Shown: piece by piece, positions 59,410-64,000 of the stretch | How the letters are laid out: the number at the start of each line of letters is the position of its first letter | Numbering within the stretch: position 1 is the stretch's first letter | Assembly (NCBI RefSeq): GCF_029626225.1 | Contig: NZ_JARUBP010000001.1 | Span: 2,604,001 to 2,668,000 of the forward strand | Direction: 5' to 3' | From: Asanoa sp. WMMD1127 | GTDB lineage: Bacteria; Actinomycetota; Actinomycetes; Mycobacteriales; Micromonosporaceae | Length of the DNA: 64,000 nucleotides | Program-made: the position numbers and the translations under genes | Notes under the pieces: model-generated | Databases searched by the model: none | Seen by the model: only the letters and a program-made list of their open reading frames with translations | Told to the model about the DNA's origin: nothing

Positions 59410-60189
59410 TCAGCTCAGGCGGGCTGTCACCGACGTGCCGTAGCGCTCCGCGACGAGCGCCTTCAGACCGGCCGGGAAGCGATCCTTGGCCCGCAGGTGC
59501 GGCTCCAGCAGCGCCCGCTGCGCGGCGGCGTCCCCGTCGAATGCCGCCACCGCTTGGCCCGGCGCCGCGTTGGCGACGGCGAGGATCGCGCCGGCCGCTC
59601 CCACCGCGCCGGCCATCAGCACCAGCGCGCTCGACCCCACGTAAACCGCGCGGTCCCAAACCGCCAACTCCTGGAGCAGGCGCTCTGCCGAGCCGGTCGA
59701 GTCCTTGAGGCCGGTGAGGGGAAGATCGGGCAGCGCCGGCACCGGGACGTCGCCTCCGGCGACCCCGGGGAAGTGGTACGCCAACACCGGGGCACCGCCG
59801 GCCGCCTTGGCGGCGGCGCCGTAGAAGGCCGCTAGATCGGGAACGCCGCGGCGGGGCGGGGCGACCAGCACCGCATCCGCGCCGGCGCCGACCGCGGCCT
59901 CGATGCGGCTCACGGCCGCCCTGCGCCACGCGCCGCTGGCCCCCGTCACCACGGGAATCCCGCCCGGCACCGCGGCGCGGACCGCAGCCGTCAGGCCGGC
60001 GAGCTCCGCGTCCGTGAGGGTGTCCGCCTCGCCCGTGCTGCCGCCGACCAGGACCGCGCGGATCCCCTCGTCGGTCAGGCGGGCAGCGTGGGCGGCGGTG
60101 GCGCGCTCGTCGACCGCGCCTTCGTCGTCGAACAGGGTCACCAGCGCCACCGCGACGCCGGTCCACAGCGGATCGGTCACGACCCCCAC
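59410..60189 (-). CDS. DapA-family (dihydrodipicolinate synthase/NAL) aldolase
   Basis: 259 residues of the class I aldolase family that includes 4-hydroxy-tetrahydrodipicolinate synthase and N-acetylneuraminate lyase. GGSTGEADTLT matches the GTTGE loop, LAYHFPG gives the catalytic Tyr and GLKDSTGS the Schiff-base Lys. It is shorter than true DapA (about 290), so another 2-oxo acid substrate is likely. GTG 60187-60189 is 1 bp after the mannosyltransferase stop; a second GTG three codons in is possible. Confidence 0.88.
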   Translation of the reverse strand: MGVVTDPLWTGVAVALVTLFDDEGAVDERATAAHAARLTDEGIRAVLVGGSTGEADTLTDAELAGLTAAVRAAVPGGIPVVTGASGAWRRAAVSRIEAAVGAGADAVLVAPPRRGVPDLAAFYGAAAKAAGGAPVLAYHFPGVAGGDVPVPALPDLPLTGLKDSTGSAERLLQELAVWDRAVYVGSSALVLMAGAVGAAGAILAVANAAPGQAVAAFDGDAAAQRALLEPHLRAKDRFPAGLKALVAERYGTSVTARLS

Positions 60190-60190
60190 G

Positions 60191-61861
60191 CTATATCCAG
60201 CGGGAGCCCAGCCACATCCGAGCGGACCAGTCCCCGTAGGGCATGACGTCGCCGACGAAGACCTTGAAGAAATAGGCGAAGCAGAGGACGACCAGCACCA
60301 GGTACGCGCCCGCGACGACGCCCCCTACCAAGCGGCGGTCGGCGAGTTTGCGGGCGTTCTCCGGGGTCGGCGCTGGCCGGCCGGCCGGATACATGATGGC
60401 GCCGAGCACGTACACCACCGCAAGGATCATGAACGGCAACGCGGGGGCCGTGTAGAAGGAGAACATCGTGCGGCCGTTGTCGATCGCGTAGTAGAACCAC
60501 GGCGCCAGGCCCACGAAGACCATCAGCAGGATCGCGCCGGCGCGCCAGTCGCGGCGGGCGATGCCCAGCCAGGCCAGCGCGGCCAGCGCCGGGATGAACG
60601 ACCACCACAGCAGCGGCGTGCCGAGCAGCAGCACCTCGGACGCGCACGAGTCGGTGCCGCAGGTGCCGGTGTTGGACCAGTAGAACGCGACCGGCCGGCC
60701 CAGCAGCAGCCACTGCCACGGCCACGACTGGTAGGTGTGCTTGGCGTCCAGCCCGGAATGGAACTTGAACGCTTCCTGGTGGTAGTGCAGCAGGTTGTGC
60801 AGCGCCCCGATGACCGGCGGCTCGGACCGGCCCGAGTCGGCCAGCCAGTGGCGGTAGAACCCGTCGTCGGTCAGCAGCCAGCCGCTCCAGCTGCCCACGT
60901 AGACCACGAACGCGACCACGACGAACAGGCCGACCCAGCCGAGCTCGTCGAGGAACGTGTCGCGGATCGGGTGCCGGGCGCCGACCGTGCGCCGCACGCT
61001 GTATTCCCACCAGAGGATGAGCAGCAGGAACGCCGGCAGGAAGAACAGCGCGCTCCACTTGACCGAGACCGCGCAGCCGAACAGCACCGCCGCGGCCAGC
61101 CGCCACCACGGGAACGCGAACGGCAGCCGGCCCGCGCGGCCAGCCCGGGTCGGGTCGAGGCCGCCCTCCATCGCGGTCAGCCAGCGGCGCCGCCGGCTGT
61201 CGCGGTCGGCGACCAGCGCGGCGAACGCGGCGAGGATGAACAGCAGCAGGAAGATGTCGAGGATGGCGGTACGCGACAGCACGAGGTGGAAGCCGTCGAG
61301 CGCGAGCAGGAGGCCGGCCGCGGCGCCCAGCACCGTGGAGCCGAACATCCGCCGGGCAACCCGCACCATGATCAGCACGGAGACGGTGCCGGCGACCGCC
61401 GCCGAGAACCGCCAGCCCAGCTCGGGCGCGGCGGTCCAGAGGTGACCGGCGGCCCGCACGTTGCCGTCGGCGTCCTGGTAGCCGAACATCCACTCGCCGA
61501 TGGCGATCAGCCACTTGCCCAGGGGCGGGTGCACGACGTACGACGCGACGCCGTCCTTGTAGTTCCATTCGACGCCTTTGGTGAGCAGACCGTAGGCGTC
61601 CTTGGCGTAGTAGGTCTCGTCGAAGATCTTGCCCGGCGGGTGGGACAGCCCGACGAACCGCACGAGGGCCGCGACCGCGACGACGAAGCCGGTGACCGCC
61701 CACGACCACGGGTCGCGGCGGGCGTCGAACGGCTGGAGGCGGCGCCGGATCTGGTCGGAGACCGTATCCCGCCGCGCGGGTATGGAGGACGGGAGCTCCG
61801 GTGCCTCGGCCTCCTCGGGCCCGGCCTCGGGGCTCGCTACGCTCGTCGCCGCCAGGGTCAC
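60191..61861 (-). CDS. Protein O-mannosyltransferase (PMT family)
   Basis: 556 residues, GT-C fold with about ten membrane helices. The catalytic Asp-Glu is in IFDETYYAKDAYG (about residue 80), followed by HPPLGKWLIAIGEW, a family mark. It moves mannose from polyprenyl-phosphate mannose to Ser/Thr of secreted proteins during Sec export. M. tuberculosis Rv1002c has the same place beside rsmI. Divergent from rsmI; coupled to the DapA-like gene. Confidence 0.93.
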   Translation of the reverse strand: MTLAATSVASPEAGPEEAEAPELPSSIPARRDTVSDQIRRRLQPFDARRDPWSWAVTGFVVAVAALVRFVGLSHPPGKIFDETYYAKDAYGLLTKGVEWNYKDGVASYVVHPPLGKWLIAIGEWMFGYQDADGNVRAAGHLWTAAPELGWRFSAAVAGTVSVLIMVRVARRMFGSTVLGAAAGLLLALDGFHLVLSRTAILDIFLLLFILAAFAALVADRDSRRRRWLTAMEGGLDPTRAGRAGRLPFAFPWWRLAAAVLFGCAVSVKWSALFFLPAFLLLILWWEYSVRRTVGARHPIRDTFLDELGWVGLFVVVAFVVYVGSWSGWLLTDDGFYRHWLADSGRSEPPVIGALHNLLHYHQEAFKFHSGLDAKHTYQSWPWQWLLLGRPVAFYWSNTGTCGTDSCASEVLLLGTPLLWWSFIPALAALAWLGIARRDWRAGAILLMVFVGLAPWFYYAIDNGRTMFSFYTAPALPFMILAVVYVLGAIMYPAGRPAPTPENARKLADRRLVGGVVAGAYLVLVVLCFAYFFKVFVGDVMPYGDWSARMWLGSRWI

Positions 61862-61936
61862 CCCGCGATCGTAGGCTGCCAGGACCGAATTGGGGGGTTC
61901 GGCAGGCTGGCTTAATTACGCATAAGGGGCTATGAA

Positions 61937-62794
61937 GTGCCGGAGAACGGCGGGATTGGGCGTTTGGTTCTTGTTGGCGCGCCGCTCGGCAACCCCGGCG
62001 ACGCGTCCACCCGGATGCGGGAGGCGCTCGAGACCGCCGACGTCGTCGCGGCCGAGGACACCCGGCGACTGGTCCGGCTCGCCCGCGACCTCGGCATCAC
62101 GGTGCCCGGCCGGATCGTCTCCTACTTCGAGGGCAACGAGGAGCGGCGTACGCCCGAGCTCGTCGAGACCCTGCGGGACGGCGCGCTGGTCGCCCTGGTC
62201 ACCGACGGCGGCATGCCGAGCGTCTCGGACCCCGGCTACCGGCTGGTGCGGGCCGCCCTCGACGCCGGCCTGCCGGTCACCGCGGCCCCCGGCCCGAGCG
62301 CGGTGACCACCGCCCTGGCCCTCTCCGGCCTGCCCACCGACCGGTTCTGCTTCGAGGGCTTCCTGCCCCGCACCGGCAGCGCGCGGCGCGCCCGCCTCGC
62401 CGCCCTCGCCGCCGAGGAGCGCACGCTGGTCTTCTTCGAGGCGCCGCACCGGCTGGCCGCGATGCTGGCCGACCTGGCGGGCGCGTTCGGCCCCGACCGC
62501 CCGGCCGCGGTCTGCCGCGAGCTGACCAAGACCTACGAGGAGGTCGTCCGCCGACCGCTCGGCGGGCTGGCCGAGTGGGCCACCGACGGCGAACCCAAGG
62601 GCGAGATCACACTGGTGGTCGCCGGCGCCACCGCGACGCCGGCCAGCCGGCCGCCCGACGACGAGCTCCGGGACGAGGTCGCCGCCGCGGAGCGGGCCGG
62701 CAGCTCACGGCGCGACGCGATCACCGCGGTGGCGGAGCGACACGGCGTACGCCGGCGCGAGGTCTACGCCATCGTCCACGCCAGTGGTCAGTAG
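61937..62794 (+). CDS. rsmI: 16S rRNA (cytidine-1402 2'-O) methyltransferase
   Basis: 285 residues of the tetrapyrrole-methylase fold. LVLVGAPLGNPGDAS, AAEDTRR, VTDGGMPSVSDPG and PGPSAVTTALALSGLP are the RsmI signature blocks. It uses SAM to methylate C1402 of 16S rRNA in the decoding centre. GTG start at 61937. Its stop and that of the convergent membrane protein gene overlap by 7 bp. Equivalent to Rv1003. Confidence 0.95.
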   Translation: MPENGGIGRLVLVGAPLGNPGDASTRMREALETADVVAAEDTRRLVRLARDLGITVPGRIVSYFEGNEERRTPELVETLRDGALVALVTDGGMPSVSDPGYRLVRAALDAGLPVTAAPGPSAVTTALALSGLPTDRFCFEGFLPRTGSARRARLAALAAEERTLVFFEAPHRLAAMLADLAGAFGPDRPAAVCRELTKTYEEVVRRPLGGLAEWATDGEPKGEITLVVAGATATPASRPPDDELRDEVAAAERAGSSRRDAITAVAERHGVRRREVYAIVHASGQ

Positions 62795-63654
62795 CTGGCG
62801 GCCAGGAATCCGACCGTGACCAGCAACGGCGCCGCCAGCCCGCAGACCGTGGCCGTGCGGCGGGCCCAGCGTTCCTCCAGCCGCCGGGCGCCGGTGGCGA
62901 ACACGATGCCCACTCCGCAGAGCAGCACCAGCAGCAGGCCGAGCAGCCAGCGCAGCGTCAGCACCAGCCGGTCGTCGAGATAGGTCGACGTGCTCCCGGC
63001 GTGCACCATCTGCGCCCGCACCTGGGTGCCGGGCGCGGTCTGGGCCTCGTCGACGCCGAGCACGCGTACGCCCTGGGTGGTGTAACGCCCGTCCGCGGCG
63101 GTGAACGAGCCCCGGCAGCGCTGGGTGAGCCCCGAGCCGACGCAGCCGGCCACCGTCGCGGTGCCGGAGTCGCCCCGGCCGACCGCCAGCCAGATCGGCT
63201 CGGCGGTGACCCAGGCGAAGAACGTGCCCGTGAGGGCCAGCACGATCAGCATGGCCAGCCCGACCCGGACCCCACGTGGCTTGCGCGGCCGCCTGCCCCG
63301 CTTCGCCGCGTGGCGGGCCGGTCGGGCCGCGGACCGGGCCTTGGCGGCCAGCCGGGTCGGCGACCACGCGTCCCGGTCGACCTCCTCGACGACCAGCGGC
63401 TTCGGCGGCGCCGGCGGGGTGGCGTCCCGGAGCGTGTCGACCCGCCCGCCGCTGCGGGCCACGCTGGCGCCGTGCACGGCGGCGGCCAGGCCGTTGACCG
63501 CGGCCGGCTCGCGGGTCGGGGCCGGCACGTGCGCGACACCGACCGCATCCCGCACCGGGTGCGGCTCGTTGGCGGGTACGGCGATTTCCACCTCGTGCGC
63601 CAGCGGCTCAAGCTCGCCGGTCGTCTCGGGTCGTTCGGCGGTCACAAATCTCAT
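62788..63654 (-). CDS. Two-helix membrane protein of unknown function
   Basis: 288 residues from ATG 63652-63654. A long cytoplasmic N-terminus rich in Ala, Pro and Arg (1-130, ending in a very basic [20 protein letters not shown]), a helix (about 133-155), a roughly 75-residue outside domain with two cysteines (AGCVGSG, QRCRGSF) and two further hydrophobic segments near the C-terminus. I do not recognise the family. Divergent from metG. Confidence 0.78.
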   Translation of the reverse strand: MRFVTAERPETTGELEPLAHEVEIAVPANEPHPVRDAVGVAHVPAPTREPAAVNGLAAAVHGASVARSGGRVDTLRDATPPAPPKPLVVEEVDRDAWSPTRLAAKARSAARPARHAAKRGRRPRKPRGVRVGLAMLIVLALTGTFFAWVTAEPIWLAVGRGDSGTATVAGCVGSGLTQRCRGSFTAADGRYTTQGVRVLGVDEAQTAPGTQVRAQMVHAGSTSTYLDDRLVLTLRWLLGLLLVLLCGVGIVFATGARRLEERWARRTATVCGLAAPLLVTVGFLAASY

Positions 63655-63781
63655 TGGACAACGCCTCACGTCACGGTTCGTGCAGGCAAAGGGCGTGTCG
63701 GCCGATAAATCCGGACAATGCGGCACCGGCCGGTACGGACTCGCTGGCCGCCCTCCGCGCCGGGTCACTACCCTTGCGCCC

Positions 63782-64000
63782 ATGAGTCACGTTCTCGCCG
63801 CGGTCGCCTGGCCCTACGCCAACGGCCCGCGTCACATCGGCCATGTGTCCGGCTTCGGGGTGCCCTCCGACGTGTTCAGCCGTTACATGCGCATGGCCGG
63901 GCACGACGTGCTCATGGTGTCGGGCACCGACGAGCACGGCACCCCGATCCAGGTGCAGGCCGACAGCGAGGGCGTGACCGCCCGCGAGCTGGCCGATCGC
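63782..64000 (+). CDS. metG: Methionyl-tRNA synthetase (partial, C-terminus off the window)
   Basis: 73 codons from ATG 63782 to the window end. [17 protein letters not shown] holds the HIGH motif of class I synthetases, and [13 protein letters not shown] is the next MetRS block. It charges tRNA-Met. Its position matches Rv1007c near rsmI. A TACCCT hexamer 9 bp before the ATG may be the -10 box. Confidence 0.95.
   Translation, partial: MSHVLAAVAWPYANGPRHIGHVSGFGVPSDVFSRYMRMAGHDVLMVSGTDEHGTPIQVQADSEGVTARELADR

Overview
The window is very GC-rich and its gene content and order point to an actinobacterium of the family Micromonosporaceae (Actinoplanes, Asanoa or Micromonospora type); genus and species cannot be fixed from sequence alone. 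GTG and TTG starts, ATGA stop/start overlaps and convergent genes whose stop codons touch or overlap are common. No tRNA, rRNA, CRISPR array or complete insertion sequence was seen.

Left end (1-9.4 kb): the housekeeping neighbourhood known from Mycobacterium tuberculosis Rv0990c-Rv0994, namely moeA (cut by the window edge), galU, 5-formyl-THF cyclo-ligase and an FmdB zinc-ribbon protein. Here a GAF-GGDEF diguanylate cyclase heads the galU-moeA operon, and a near-perfect CIRCE operator lies upstream of fmdB. A Fur regulator, a DUF2231 membrane protein, a DUF2236/MpaB protein and small hypothetical genes follow. The right end (59.4-64 kb) carries the matching distal neighbours: protein mannosyltransferase, rsmI and metG (cut by the edge).

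8.5-21.5 kb: a sugar ABC operon (ATPase, two permeases, binding protein, TIM-barrel epimerase) with a perfect 14-bp palindrome at its start codon, divergent from a large secreted ThuA-sugar dehydrogenase-PKD-CBM-ricin protein; then an MHYT protein, a transglycosylase-like protein and an FGGY sugar kinase.

21.5-31 kb: a TetR/NmrA divergent pair with two operator-like palindromes, PRC-barrel protein, SDR/MmyB-type regulator pair, MazEF-like toxin-antitoxin, VOC protein, Ser/Thr kinase, lipoprotein and an OtrA/Tet(M)-type ribosomal protection GTPase with an attenuator-like leader.

31-41.4 kb: a tight five-gene run (three esterase-D-fold hydrolases, a ChaA antiporter, an ATP-grasp ligase) of unknown purpose; a modification-dependent restriction enzyme interrupted by an in-frame TAG; a large secreted subtilase with a strong terminator; a GNAT acetyltransferase.

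41.4-59.4 kb: an EAL phosphodiesterase, then a locus resembling mycobacterial iniBAC: an IniR-like LuxR regulator, an IniB-domain protein with an Asp/Asn-rich repeat tail, two dynamin-like GTPases, an acidic IniB-like protein, a membrane-anchored Hsp70-like protein and a second ATPase-LuxR regulator. It is followed by a polysaccharide deacetylase/GT2 fusion with a translationally coupled Gly-rich membrane protein. A 54-bp palindromic repeat occurs twice, once in frame inside the IniR-like gene. The ini-like locus, the esterase/ATP-grasp run, the split restriction gene and the intragenic palindrome are the most promising points.
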